A stretch of DNA of 64,000 bases, taken from the NCBI RefSeq assembly GCF_018417595.1, contig NZ_CP070982.1, positions 4,639,001 through 4,703,000 of the forward strand, written 5' to 3'. Positions 44,412 through 53,339 of the stretch are shown piece after piece. Every line of letters begins with the position of its first letter. Positions within the stretch are counted from its first letter, which is position 1. Below the pieces are notes generated by a model, which was not told the DNA's origin, did not search any database, and was given only the letters and a program-made list of their open reading frames with translations. Source of the stretch: Pseudomonas entomophila. Its GTDB lineage: Bacteria; Pseudomonadota; Gammaproteobacteria; Pseudomonadales; Pseudomonadaceae. The translations under genes and the position numbers were made by a program.

Positions 44412-45435
44412 CCGGTCGTTGCCGCTGTTCTGGGCCACGGGGTTGGTCGGCCTTGCGGGCGGGTTTCTCGCCAGCCAGGTCGGCTGGCCCTTGCCGTGGA
44501 TGGTCGGCTCGCTGCTGGCGATCATCCTGGTGCGCTGCCTGACGCCCTGGCAGCTCAGCGAAATCCCCAACGGCCGCAAGTGCGGCCAGTGGATCATCGG
44601 TATCGGCATCGGCCTGCACTTCACCCCGGCGGTGATCGAGCAGGTCGCCGATCACTTTGCGCTGATCTTCTTCGGCGCGCTGTTCACCACGCTGTCCAGC
44701 GTGATCAGCGTGTGGTTGCTGCGGCGCACCGGCGAGGACCGCGCCACGGCGTTCTTCGCCAGCATGCCGGGTGGTTCGGGGGAGATGGTCAACCTCGGTG
44801 CGCGCAACGGGGCGGTGCTCAGCCAGGTGGCGGCGGCGCAGAGCCTGCGGGTGCTGGCGGTGGTGCTGTGCGTGCCGGCGCTGTTCAAGTTCCTGCTGGG
44901 CGATGGCGTGCCGCTGAATCATGCCGGTAGTGTCAGCTGGGGCTGGCTGGCGTTGATCGCGCCGCTGGGCGTGGTCGTGGCGCTGATCTGGCAACGCCTG
45001 CGCCAACCCAATCCGTGGCTGTTCGGGCCGTTACTGGTGGCCGCCACGGTGAGCCTTGCCGGCAATCTACAGATTGGCTTGCCCAACGGCGCCAGCCAGA
45101 TCGGCCAATGGCTGATCGGCAGCGGCCTGGCCTGCCACTTCAACCGGGCGTTCTTCCGCCGCGCGCCGTCGTTCCTCGGGCGCACCTTGCTGGCCACGGG
45201 GTTGTGCATGCTGATCGCCGCAGGCGCGGCGTGGGCGTTGAGCCTGCTGACGCACCTGGACCTGCGTTCGCTGACCTTGGGGATGATGCCGGGCGGCATC
45301 GCGGAGATGAGCCTGACGGCGGAGACGTTGCAACTGTCGGTGCCGTTGGTGACCGCGTTGCAGGTGATGCGGCTGTTGTTCGTGCTGTTTCTGGCGGAGC
45401 CGTTGTTTCGGCGTTGGAATGCGGGTAGCGACTGA
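44404..45435 (+). CDS. AbrB-family membrane protein
   Basis: 343 residues with about ten hydrophobic segments. Two copies of the AbrB duplication are visible: PWMVGSLLAI...MPGGSGEMVNL in the first half and WLFGPLLVA...MMPGGIAEMSLTAE in the second. The family (PF05145, ammonia-monooxygenase-like) has no settled function. It overlaps the tctA stop by 8 bp (ATGCCTGA), so it belongs to the tct operon. A role in tricarboxylate uptake is only inferred. Confidence 0.85.
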   Translation: MPDRSLPLFWATGLVGLAGGFLASQVGWPLPWMVGSLLAIILVRCLTPWQLSEIPNGRKCGQWIIGIGIGLHFTPAVIEQVADHFALIFFGALFTTLSSVISVWLLRRTGEDRATAFFASMPGGSGEMVNLGARNGAVLSQVAAAQSLRVLAVVLCVPALFKFLLGDGVPLNHAGSVSWGWLALIAPLGVVVALIWQRLRQPNPWLFGPLLVAATVSLAGNLQIGLPNGASQIGQWLIGSGLACHFNRAFFRRAPSFLGRTLLATGLCMLIAAGAAWALSLLTHLDLRSLTLGMMPGGIAEMSLTAETLQLSVPLVTALQVMRLLFVLFLAEPLFRRWNAGSD

Positions 45436-45525
45436 GCAAATTGAACAACTGGTATTTTTGCTAGTTTCACTGTTCAGAACCGAGGCGTTGAATGGGAGCT
45501 CCTCTGGCGCGTAGGAGTGCACTTA

Positions 45526-45909
45526 ATGGCCATGGTTCCGTTGACCGACCTGGAAGCCCTCATTTCACTGGTAATACAGAGTCACCAGCCCAAGCCGTGC
45601 ATGGTGCTGATCCACTCCGACCAATGCCCACCCTGCATGGCGCTTCATCCGAAGCTATCAGAATTGGCCAGTGACATGGAGGAATACGCGTTCTACGCAT
45701 TCAACGTGGATACTTGCGCCCCCCCCTGGATGGACTACGTGCTGACCTTACTGTTCAAGGAGTGGGACGTGAAGTACCTGCCTACACAGGTACTTCTCGC
45801 CACCGGCAGAGCGCGCAAGGTCATCTTCACCACGAATCTGGACACCATCAAGAACGAGCTTGTTGCTCTCGATGGCATGTGTGCACAGACCCCGCTTCAG
45901 AAGTTGTAA
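45526..45909 (+). CDS. Small thioredoxin-fold protein with CPPC active site
   Basis: 127 residues without a signal peptide. CMVLIHSDQCPPCMALHPKLSEL gives a thioredoxin-like beta strand plus CxxC helix with an unusual CPPC pair, and VKYLPTQVLL supplies the cis-Pro position. ATG 45526 has GGAG 10 bases upstream (GTG 45517 is a weak alternative). It follows the tct operon by 90 bp, and its last 13 bp overlap the end of the convergent autotransporter gene. Codon use is less GC-biased than its left neighbours. Its partner is unknown. Confidence 0.75.
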   Translation: MAMVPLTDLEALISLVIQSHQPKPCMVLIHSDQCPPCMALHPKLSELASDMEEYAFYAFNVDTCAPPWMDYVLTLLFKEWDVKYLPTQVLLATGRARKVIFTTNLDTIKNELVALDGMCAQTPLQKL

Positions 45910-48662
45910 CGCATACCCACACTGATACTGTAAGGCAGTTCGATGTTCTTGCCGTTGCTGTACTCCACATCGGCATGCACACGGAACTGCCTGGACAGCG
46001 CCAGCGACACCCCGGCACCCAGCTCGGCACGCGAACCGGACAGGTCATTGTTGAACACGTTGTTGTTGACCTGTACCTGGTTGCGCTGGGCGAACTCGTG
46101 GGCGAAGGCACCTTTCACGTAAGGCTGGACCATGGCCCCGCCATCGAGCGGGATGGTCTTGCCGACGGTGGTACCCACCTTGCCCAGCAACGACTTGGCC
46201 ATGTCGCCTTCGGCGCGCAGGCCGTTGTCGAAGGTGTAGTCCTTGCCAGCGACGGCGGCGGTGGCCACCTGGACGAAGGGCTCGATGAAGTAACCGTCGT
46301 TGAGCTTGATGTGCTTGCCCGCTTCCACCGACGCGCTCACACCGTGGGTGTCGTAGTCGCCCTTGCTGCGGGTGTGGTCGCTCATGCCGACCTTAGCGTT
46401 GTTCTGGTAGCGGTTGTACTTGAGCACGGTGTCGACGTAAAAGCCGGTCTCGCGGTCCAGCCAGGTGGCGTAGCCGCCCACGTAGTAGCTGTCGACGGAA
46501 CCGGAAGTGCCGTAGTCGAGGTTCAGGTCCGAACGGCTGCTACCCGCCAGCACGCCCACCAGCCAGTCGCTGTCGGACAACTGCATATCGGCGCCCAGGC
46601 TCAGGCCGCGCTGGTTTTGCTGGTAACCCGCGCCCAGGGAAGCGCCGCTGACGTTGTACTGGTTGCCGTAGGCACGCATCCACACACCAGCGTTGCGCCC
46701 TTCGCTGTAGCGCAGTTCGCCCATGCGGCTGCGCAGCGAGCTGAGTTCGCCATAAGCCACGGTGATCGGGGTGTTGAACAGCGCCATGGCGGCCATGGTG
46801 ATCGGCGCGACGGTGCGAGTTTCGCGGTTCAGCACCCAGTCGTTGCCGTCCTGCGACAGTTCGTAGGAGTAGGCGCCCACATCGACCGGTCGGTCTTCGT
46901 ACAGGCGAAACTGCGCGCCGCCGTCGGCGGTCTGGACCAGGCGCAACGATTCAACGCTCGCTTCCTGACCACTGCTGGCCACCTGCAGCTTGTGCGTGCC
47001 CTCGGATGTGCCGGTGATGATCAGCTGGTCGCCGTTGCCGGTGACAAAATCGCTGTCCATGACGAAGGTGCCATTGCCGGAAAGGTTAGCCACCGTCAGG
47101 TTGTGGAAGCGGCCTGGGTCGCCAAAGGTGACCTGCCCTCCGTGCATAACCAGATCACCGACAGTGCTGTCGTCATTCAGCGTCCAGTGGCTACGGTCAC
47201 CGAGCGTGGCACTGTTCACATTGTGCAAGGCTCCCAGCAACTGCGCGCCGTTCTGCAGATCCAGGGTGGCACTTCCCCCCTGCATCACAACCACGTCGCC
47301 TGTCATCTGTCCTTGTTCCAGCAACAGATCGAAGGTACCGGTAGACCCGACGTCGACGTTGCCGGTCAGCGAGGAGCGAGTGAAGTTCGCGTGGGTGGTA
47401 CCAGCGGACTGGATGTTGCCGGTCATGGCCGAATCGGTGAACGTTAGGTCGAGCGTGCCGTTGTGCGCAGTCGTGGCATTGCCGTGCAAGGTCGAGCCAG
47501 CGAAGGTCACCGTCGAAGTACCCGAGCTATCGATATCACCTTTCAACGAAGAACGGGTGAAGTTGACCAGGGTCTCGCCTGCGGACTGGATGTTGCCGGT
47601 CATTTCCGAGTCGACAAGCGTAAGGTCGAGCGTGCCGTTCTGCGCAGTCGTGGCATTGCCGTTCAAGGTCGAGACATTGAGGGTGACCGTCGAAGTACCT
47701 GTGCTTTCGATATCGCCATTCAACGAAGAACGGACCAGGTTTGCCTGGGTGATGCCCGCAGACTTGATGCTGCCGGTCATCGTCGAGTCCTGAAACGCCA
47801 GGTCGAGTTTGCCGGTAGCGCTGGTAACAGCATCACCGTTCAGGGTCGAGTTGCTGAAGTCGATGGTCGAAGTACCGGCATTGTCGATCCCGCCAGTGAG
47901 GGTGGAGGCATCGACGCGTACATTTGCCGTGCCCTGCTGGCGTACCTGCAAGGCAGTGCCGTTGCCGCCCGTCAGGCTGGAGCCATTGAGCACCTCCAGC
48001 GTCGCGACGCTCCCTTGACCGATCACGATGGCCGGGCCGGCGACTCCGGACACGTGGCTGCTGTCCAAGGTCAACTGGGGCGCATTGTTGGTGGTGCTTT
48101 CGGCCAGCATCTGCACGCCTGCGGTCTGCCCGGTGATGCGGCTACCACCCTCGACCCGCGCCGTGCCGCCCAGCAGCCGCAAGCCTGGGCCGACCCTGCC
48201 GGTCACCTGGGTGTTGCGCAACAAAAGTTGACTGCCAGCCGTGGCCTGGGCACCGATACCTGCGCTGATCTGGCTGTCACTCACGCTGGCGGTCGATTGG
48301 CCGAAGCTGCGCGCCAGCAACAGGCCCATGCCATTACCGGAGTTGACGATGTTCGCGTTGGCAATGGTGGCTGTGCCGTCGAGCAAGCCGATGGCATTGC
48401 CAGAGGTCACTGAAACGACGCCGCTGGTCATGTTCAGTGTCGACTGGTTCATCTGCAGGGCCTGGGTCTGCGCACCGTTGACGTTCAAGGTGGAGTTGGC
48501 GCTGGCGTTGTAGAAAGTGATGGGGGTAGTGGCGTCGATGGTCAACGTTTCGCCCACCAGATTGCGGGCGGTGGCGTGGCCGGAGTAGGCCGCGAGTGTC
48601 AACAGGGCGATGACGCCCGTAAGCGAAAATGTAAGACGATTACAGGTACTGACGTTCGGCAT
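45897..48662 (-). CDS. Type V autotransporter with repeated passenger domain
   Basis: 921 residues. A signal-peptide region (FSLTGVIALLTLAAYSGHATA) is followed by a Ser/Thr/Asn-rich parallel beta-helix passenger (about 35-500). A pertactin-like region with HWTLNDDSTVGDLVMHGGQVTFGD and VANLSGNGTFVMDSDF precedes an autotransporter beta-barrel from about 655 to the end (GVWMRAYGNQYNVSG, GLSLGADMQLS, SVGMRYNF). The terminal Phe fits BamA recognition. Residues 273-449 are three tandem 59-residue repeats. No protease triad was seen, so it is more likely an adhesin or surface protein. A terminator upstream separates it from the modular-protein genes. Confidence 0.92.
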   Translation of the reverse strand: MPNVSTCNRLTFSLTGVIALLTLAAYSGHATARNLVGETLTIDATTPITFYNASANSTLNVNGAQTQALQMNQSTLNMTSGVVSVTSGNAIGLLDGTATIANANIVNSGNGMGLLLARSFGQSTASVSDSQISAGIGAQATAGSQLLLRNTQVTGRVGPGLRLLGGTARVEGGSRITGQTAGVQMLAESTTNNAPQLTLDSSHVSGVAGPAIVIGQGSVATLEVLNGSSLTGGNGTALQVRQQGTANVRVDASTLTGGIDNAGTSTIDFSNSTLNGDAVTSATGKLDLAFQDSTMTGSIKSAGITQANLVRSSLNGDIESTGTSTVTLNVSTLNGNATTAQNGTLDLTLVDSEMTGNIQSAGETLVNFTRSSLKGDIDSSGTSTVTFAGSTLHGNATTAHNGTLDLTFTDSAMTGNIQSAGTTHANFTRSSLTGNVDVGSTGTFDLLLEQGQMTGDVVVMQGGSATLDLQNGAQLLGALHNVNSATLGDRSHWTLNDDSTVGDLVMHGGQVTFGDPGRFHNLTVANLSGNGTFVMDSDFVTGNGDQLIITGTSEGTHKLQVASSGQEASVESLRLVQTADGGAQFRLYEDRPVDVGAYSYELSQDGNDWVLNRETRTVAPITMAAMALFNTPITVAYGELSSLRSRMGELRYSEGRNAGVWMRAYGNQYNVSGASLGAGYQQNQRGLSLGADMQLSDSDWLVGVLAGSSRSDLNLDYGTSGSVDSYYVGGYATWLDRETGFYVDTVLKYNRYQNNAKVGMSDHTRSKGDYDTHGVSASVEAGKHIKLNDGYFIEPFVQVATAAVAGKDYTFDNGLRAEGDMAKSLLGKVGTTVGKTIPLDGGAMVQPYVKGAFAHEFAQRNQVQVNNNVFNNDLSGSRAELGAGVSLALSRQFRVHADVEYSNGKNIELPYSISVGMRYNF
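47316..47846 (-). repeat. Three tandem 177-bp repeats in the autotransporter passenger
   Basis: Residues 273-331, 332-390 and 391-449 align end to end without gaps (TLNGDAVTSATGKLDL.., TLNGNATTAQNGTLDL.., TLHGNATTAHNGTLDL.., then MTGxIxSAGxT and RSSLxGdI). The second and third copies are the closest, also at DNA level (for example cattgccg...atgttgccggtcat), indicating recent duplication. Confidence 0.9.
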
Positions 48663-48803
48663 TCTGGACCTCTCGGTTCAATCGCAATGGATGCGCAGAA
48701 AGCTGGGTACTGCCCGCCAGCCTCACTGCAAGGTCAAGAAGGCTAATGGGGAGAGAAACTTTGCCGTATAGGAAAACTCAACAACGCAATACAGACTTTT
48801 CAA

Positions 48804-48834
48804 CAACCAGGGCGGTCAGCGCCCGCCCTGGTTG
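48804..48834 (-). terminator. Terminator after the 766-residue modular protein gene
   Basis: A perfect 12-bp stem CAACCAGGGCGG / CCGCCCTGGTTG with a 7-base loop, 8 bp past the stop, followed on the minus strand by TTGAAAAGTCT. It isolates the upstream genes from the autotransporter. Confidence 0.72.
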
Positions 48835-48841
48835 CCTTGCC

Positions 48842-51142
48842 TCATACCCGCCGAGGGCGACCGGTGCCCCAAAAGGCGCAGTAGCCTTCATTGCTGCCAT
48901 TGACCGCGTAACGCACCATGACCGCGTTCGACATGTCGACCACACCGGTTTCACGCTGGACCGTGAAGCTACTGAGGAACGAACCTGTCAGCGGCCCACG
49001 AGGCACAGGGCTGCCTGCGGGGAAAATGATGTCGCTGAAAGGCACCACCAAGGTGATCGTGCCTGAGCTTGTGACACTGCCGCTGACTTCGACAGGCGCC
49101 TGGTACGGAGCGGTGCCCGTTGCGTTGGCGGCATACTGCAACTGGACGGTGACACGCTCGCCGATGTTCAGTGTCGGTTCGTTGATCAACAGTTGAATGC
49201 CGTTCCAGGGTTGGGAGTTGCAGTTGAGGATGTTGGTGGTGGCAACAGGCGAGCCCGCAGGCCGGTTTTCCCTTGCACCATGGCCGGTGACTGGGTTGAC
49301 CGCGTCCGGCCTGTCGACGTTCAAGTAACGCACGAAGGACGTCAGCGTGACGACTGCGGCGACGGTGACGGGTGTTACCGGGGAAAGTAAGGCGTTGTCT
49401 TCGAACTCGGAGCCAGCTGGCGGATAGACCTCGAAGTAGGCATCCTTCAGTCCATTCCCGTGGCGCGCGATCGTTGCCCATGGCAGCTCGACATTGATGG
49501 TCGATCCTTCAACGGGTGGATTCGGAAGCTCGATCGGAGGCACCGCGATGACCTCCTCGGCAGTCTCTCCGGATCGATAGAAGATTCGGACCCTGCTACC
49601 CGCCTCCGCACCCGGGTAGGTGGTAAAGACAATGGTCGCTGGCAGATTGAAATCTTCTGGTCGAATCCTGTTATCCACCGGATTGGCACCACCACCCCGC
49701 ACCACGAGCTGGCCCAGCAGAGGGTTAGGACTGCCATCGTCCGGAACCGGAATCGGCTCCACGGTCCGCAGGTCCACCGCCACGACTGCGGGGGGGGATT
49801 GTAGCGGGGTCACTTCACCTCGGGACCATTCATAGGTCACCGACAAGTCATAGTTGGCCTGCCCATTTGGCTGGGCCAGGTTGCTCCACGTCGCGACCAC
49901 CGTCCGAGGCGCCGTGCCATAGGTGATGGGAGACAGCCTTTGCGGACCAGAAGGCGTTTGCAGGATCACCACCAGACGATCATTGGGCTGCGCAGAGACG
50001 ATGTCCGGAATCTGGATGGTCAGCCCAGCTCTCGCCACATCGCGATTGACCCGCGCGGCCTGCAGGATCGGGGCAGGCAAGACCGTGGGCACATCCTCCA
50101 GCTGAATATTCACCACAAGGCTGCCAGACTCCGCCGACTCCCACCCCGTACGATCGCGCAGCTTGAACCTGACTTGCTTGGTGCCCGCTCCCCAACCTTC
50201 GACGATGGTGTTGCTCAAGTCGATCGTCTGCACCAGGTCGCCGCCGACCGGATAGATGTCGATGGGCGCCAGCTCAACGCCATTGACGTTGATCACGATC
50301 TGGTCAGCAGGCCATTTCCCTGAATAATCCGAAAGTGGGAAGGAGATGATCGAGTACCTCCGCAGGTAGTCAAGATCGATCACCGCACCTTCCGGAAGAT
50401 TGGCCGGCCGACCCAGGGCACGGGGCTGAACGCCGCGGGAAGGGGGAAACTGGTCAACATAGAGGCGTTTAGGTGCAGAAAATATTTCGTTACCAATTTC
50501 GCTGTGACCCAGCGAATAGAGCCAATCAACGGGACCCTCTGGCAACTGAGGCAAAAACAAGGGGTCGAGTGATACACTGATAGGGCCTCCCCCTCCACCT
50601 CCCACATCGAAAGGCAACGCCAGCGCCTCTATACTGACCTTTACAGGAGTGGCAATTGTATTGCCAAACTGATCTTGTCGATATTCCATTCGCCATAGAT
50701 AGATCAGGTCGTATGTATCAGGGTAATCGGCAGGATTATGAGGTGCGGGCAGCGTGGACGGCCACGCCGGGATTAGCAAGCTCACATAATTATTGCGGTC
50801 GTCCGTAACTTCAAAGTTTTCACGTTTAACCGTGATTCCGCGCCCATCTCCATTGTCATCCAGAACTCTGTCAGGATCAAAAGTGAAGTCCGCACTGCTC
50901 GCAATAGAGCTGTCATTGGAAGAAGTCATGACGCCATCGGGCGCTGACTCTTCCGCTTTCTTTTTGGACTCTTCCGCTTTCTTTTTGGACTCTTCCGCTT
51001 TCTTTTTGTAAGCAGCCAGCGCCTGGTCATTTTTTTTTGAAAGTTCCAGAAGCTCTTCTTTCGTTCTTACTGGACTCGGTGTCGTAGCCCCAGGCGCGAA
51101 AGTTTCTCCAGACACCGTGCTGTTTTTTTCAAAGCTGGTCAT
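48842..51142 (-). CDS. Large modular beta-repeat protein of unknown function (downstream paralogue)
   Basis: 766 residues; I do not recognise a family. The N-terminus has no signal peptide. It is polar, with three KKKAEES heptads (about residues 46-66) and an acidic stretch. The rest looks all-beta. At least three ~100-residue modules are visible, each with an xIPD/xxxP start, a Gly-Asp/Glu-Arg-(L/V) turn, a VELPWATIARHG-type strand and a closing VTVxxVV strand (about 375-470, 485-610, 640-745). Module pattern and C-terminal arrangement resemble the upstream gene, so the two are paralogues. ATG 51142 follows AGGAGAATGCT. It lies 69 bp after that gene. Confidence 0.8.
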   Translation of the reverse strand: MTSFEKNSTVSGETFAPGATTPSPVRTKEELLELSKKNDQALAAYKKKAEESKKKAEESKKKAEESAPDGVMTSSNDSSIASSADFTFDPDRVLDDNGDGRGITVKRENFEVTDDRNNYVSLLIPAWPSTLPAPHNPADYPDTYDLIYLWRMEYRQDQFGNTIATPVKVSIEALALPFDVGGGGGGPISVSLDPLFLPQLPEGPVDWLYSLGHSEIGNEIFSAPKRLYVDQFPPSRGVQPRALGRPANLPEGAVIDLDYLRRYSIISFPLSDYSGKWPADQIVINVNGVELAPIDIYPVGGDLVQTIDLSNTIVEGWGAGTKQVRFKLRDRTGWESAESGSLVVNIQLEDVPTVLPAPILQAARVNRDVARAGLTIQIPDIVSAQPNDRLVVILQTPSGPQRLSPITYGTAPRTVVATWSNLAQPNGQANYDLSVTYEWSRGEVTPLQSPPAVVAVDLRTVEPIPVPDDGSPNPLLGQLVVRGGGANPVDNRIRPEDFNLPATIVFTTYPGAEAGSRVRIFYRSGETAEEVIAVPPIELPNPPVEGSTINVELPWATIARHGNGLKDAYFEVYPPAGSEFEDNALLSPVTPVTVAAVVTLTSFVRYLNVDRPDAVNPVTGHGARENRPAGSPVATTNILNCNSQPWNGIQLLINEPTLNIGERVTVQLQYAANATGTAPYQAPVEVSGSVTSSGTITLVVPFSDIIFPAGSPVPRGPLTGSFLSSFTVQRETGVVDMSNAVMVRYAVNGSNEGYCAFWGTGRPRRV
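50947..51009 (-). repeat. Three 21-bp tandem repeats encoding KKKAEES heptads
   Basis: The unit actcttccgctttctttttgg is repeated three times; the third copy differs only at its last base. In frame it encodes Lys-Lys-Lys-Ala-Glu-Glu-Ser heptads, a charged helix or coiled-coil-like linker. Identical copies suggest a length-variable (slippage-prone) tract. Confidence 0.9.
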
Positions 51143-51211
51143 AGCATTCTCCTGAAAATTGAAAAATCAACTACAAACGGCTTCACTGCAGCCGGAATAC
51201 CTGCGCATCAC

Positions 51212-53221
51212 CTATTGACGCTCCCTGAACTCGCACCCCATGGTGCTGGCGAAGATAAAGTCGACGGATACTTTGAGCGGGTGCGAAAAGCCCACGCCAC
51301 CGTCGTTCTTCTCGACGTCGTACCAAACCCTCACCAGGCCTTCTTTCCTGAAGTTTCCAAACTGATCGTGAAGTGCCTGCCGCACAGGCCCCAGGAACAA
51401 GCGCAGGGCTTGGTTTGCTCGGGTAACTGGCACGGGGGCGGCAAACTGCTCCTCACCAACCGCAACAAACTCTGGAGGCTCTGGAGGCTCTTTTTCTATT
51501 TTTCGATACAACTGCCAACGCAAGCGAACTTGTTCCCCTACATTCAGCCCGGCACTCGGGGGCACATCGAACGGTATGTCAGCAGCCTGGGGAATAGGCT
51601 TGGAGATGGCTTTGTACAAAGAGGCGCAACTGAGGTTGCCAAAGAAGTTGACATAGGGCTCGACATACGCCGGCTGCGGATACGTCGCTACCCACGCCAC
51701 CGTGACCGTGGTGACCGGAGAGCGCTGCCGGTTGACGCCGTTGCTGGTCCAGTAATGCACCGGAACCCGGCCACTGCTGTCCTTGACCTGATCGTAGGGA
51801 ATGAGCGGAAAAGTGATCGTCCGGTTTCCTTGCTCACCCGCCTGTACCACATAGGTCGAAACGGGAAGCTGCGAGCCATTCCAATGCAATTCCAACTGTT
51901 GTCCCGACTCAGGCTGCGCGTAGAGCAGCACTTCCACCCTCACGCCCTGATTGATATCCGGAGTCCCCAGGTGATTGTCTCCCGTGCGCCCCTTGACCAC
52001 GACGGGCGCCAGCAGCGGGTTCTCAGGCCCGGGGCCCTCCGGGTCGGGGCCTGCGACGCGCAAGTCGACCCTGACCTGGATACCAGTCGTTTCCTGCGAA
52101 CCGCCATGGCGGCTGCTGGTGTAGTACACGCTTGCCAGAACAGACCCGACAAAGCCCTGAGCCGTGATATCCGCCCAGGGTACCTCCACAGGCACGGGCC
52201 ATTGCTGGACGTCCCCCACCGTGACGGCCCGCAATGGCCGGGTGTTCCAGTACCCCTGCAGCACATCGCCACGCTGCGCCTCTTCGATCCTGGGGATCTC
52301 CACCCACACAGGAGTACGGGCGTCCTGCAGGTCCAGCAGCCCATCGTTGGCCAGCGGCACCTGGGGAAGCGGAAGCACGACGGGCACGGGCAACAGCACT
52401 GTTACATCGAGTGAAGGTGAAGGAACCCCCACATTGCCACAGCGGTCCAACAACCTGCAGACCACCCGAAACTTGCCATTGCTCAATTTCGCAGCGGGCA
52501 CTTCGACCAAGAATGGATTTTGCTGTTTGTTATCAGCATTGACGGTAACTTCGAACAAGGGATTAAATGGCAGGTTCGTTGTGCCCGGCGTACTCGAATC
52601 GAGCATGAACAGCTGCACTTTGTCTTCAAGATGGATGTCGGGCCAGCGGTCAAGCTTGAAGATCGCCTTGTTTCCATTCTGGTCCAGATACGCCTGATCG
52701 ATGAGCGTTACATTGTCTCCGCGCAACGGGCAAGGGCGGCCAATGTTGGGAGCCACCTGGTCTATCCGGATCCTGGTCTCAGGAGATGGCTCTCGGTTGA
52801 AGATCTCCTCGACCCAAACTTCAAACTTGAGCGTGCCCTCACCAGGGACAAGTTTTGACGCCGGCACACTCAGATCGACCGGGAAAAACCGTTCACCGTT
52901 TTCATCTTCTTCAACACTGGGCGTCATATCCCAGTGAACGACTTCGCCTACCGCTCTGTCGTTCCAGAACGGCTGGAACCCCAGCCGAGGGCTCTCATAA
53001 CCGTCCGCGATCAACTGCCGGTACTCGCTTTCGTAGTCAGCCCAGACCTTTACCCGAAAAGGCAACGCAATGATCTGCCTTTCAAGGGGCAGTGTGAGGG
53101 CACCCTCCTCGTCATCGAGCAACCGCAGCACACCCACCGGCACAGGGGCAGCGAGAAAGACTTCGCCGGGCTCTGGAGAGAGGATGGAGCCCTTGCCTTT
53201 AGCCTTCACCAGTCTCGACAT
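51212..53221 (-). CDS. Large modular beta-repeat protein of unknown function (upstream paralogue)
   Basis: 669 residues, no family recognised, no signal peptide or membrane segment. It reads as a string of ~100-residue beta modules: an N-terminal pair with IALPFRVKVWADYESEYRQLIADG and LFPVDLSVPASKLVPGEGTLKFEVWVEE-like strands, a middle module with VEIPRIEEAQRGDVLQGYW...VPWADI, then VEVLLYAQPESGQQLELHWNG...PYDQV and FDVPPSAGLNVGEQVRLRW. The last two align in pattern with modules of the downstream protein. ATG 53221 follows AGGGG. It lies 118 bp after ung, in the same direction. Confidence 0.78.
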   Translation of the reverse strand: MSRLVKAKGKGSILSPEPGEVFLAAPVPVGVLRLLDDEEGALTLPLERQIIALPFRVKVWADYESEYRQLIADGYESPRLGFQPFWNDRAVGEVVHWDMTPSVEEDENGERFFPVDLSVPASKLVPGEGTLKFEVWVEEIFNREPSPETRIRIDQVAPNIGRPCPLRGDNVTLIDQAYLDQNGNKAIFKLDRWPDIHLEDKVQLFMLDSSTPGTTNLPFNPLFEVTVNADNKQQNPFLVEVPAAKLSNGKFRVVCRLLDRCGNVGVPSPSLDVTVLLPVPVVLPLPQVPLANDGLLDLQDARTPVWVEIPRIEEAQRGDVLQGYWNTRPLRAVTVGDVQQWPVPVEVPWADITAQGFVGSVLASVYYTSSRHGGSQETTGIQVRVDLRVAGPDPEGPGPENPLLAPVVVKGRTGDNHLGTPDINQGVRVEVLLYAQPESGQQLELHWNGSQLPVSTYVVQAGEQGNRTITFPLIPYDQVKDSSGRVPVHYWTSNGVNRQRSPVTTVTVAWVATYPQPAYVEPYVNFFGNLSCASLYKAISKPIPQAADIPFDVPPSAGLNVGEQVRLRWQLYRKIEKEPPEPPEFVAVGEEQFAAPVPVTRANQALRLFLGPVRQALHDQFGNFRKEGLVRVWYDVEKNDGGVGFSHPLKVSVDFIFASTMGCEFRERQ

Positions 53222-53339
53222 TTTCAAACCCCTGAAATTTGCAGCCCCTGCACTGCAAGGGCTGTATGGCTTCTATGGGGCTGAATCTAGCGCTGACGGA
53301 AACTCCGCGAAACTGGCAAAAATACTAGGTGCGACAGTA

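Noticed and set aside
41322..44624. A very long minus-strand open frame (about 1100 codons) opposite tctCBA, and similar long frames opposite gspD/E/F and purT
   Set aside because: Translations are His/Gln/Gly/Ala/Arg-rich low-complexity sequence with no motifs. They arise because GC-rich codons on the sense strand leave few stops in the antisense frame.
53222..53339. Dyad at 53242-53264 as a terminator of ung
   Set aside because: The stem is imperfect and no T-run follows on the minus strand; it lies in the leader of the modular-protein gene, so it was left unassigned.
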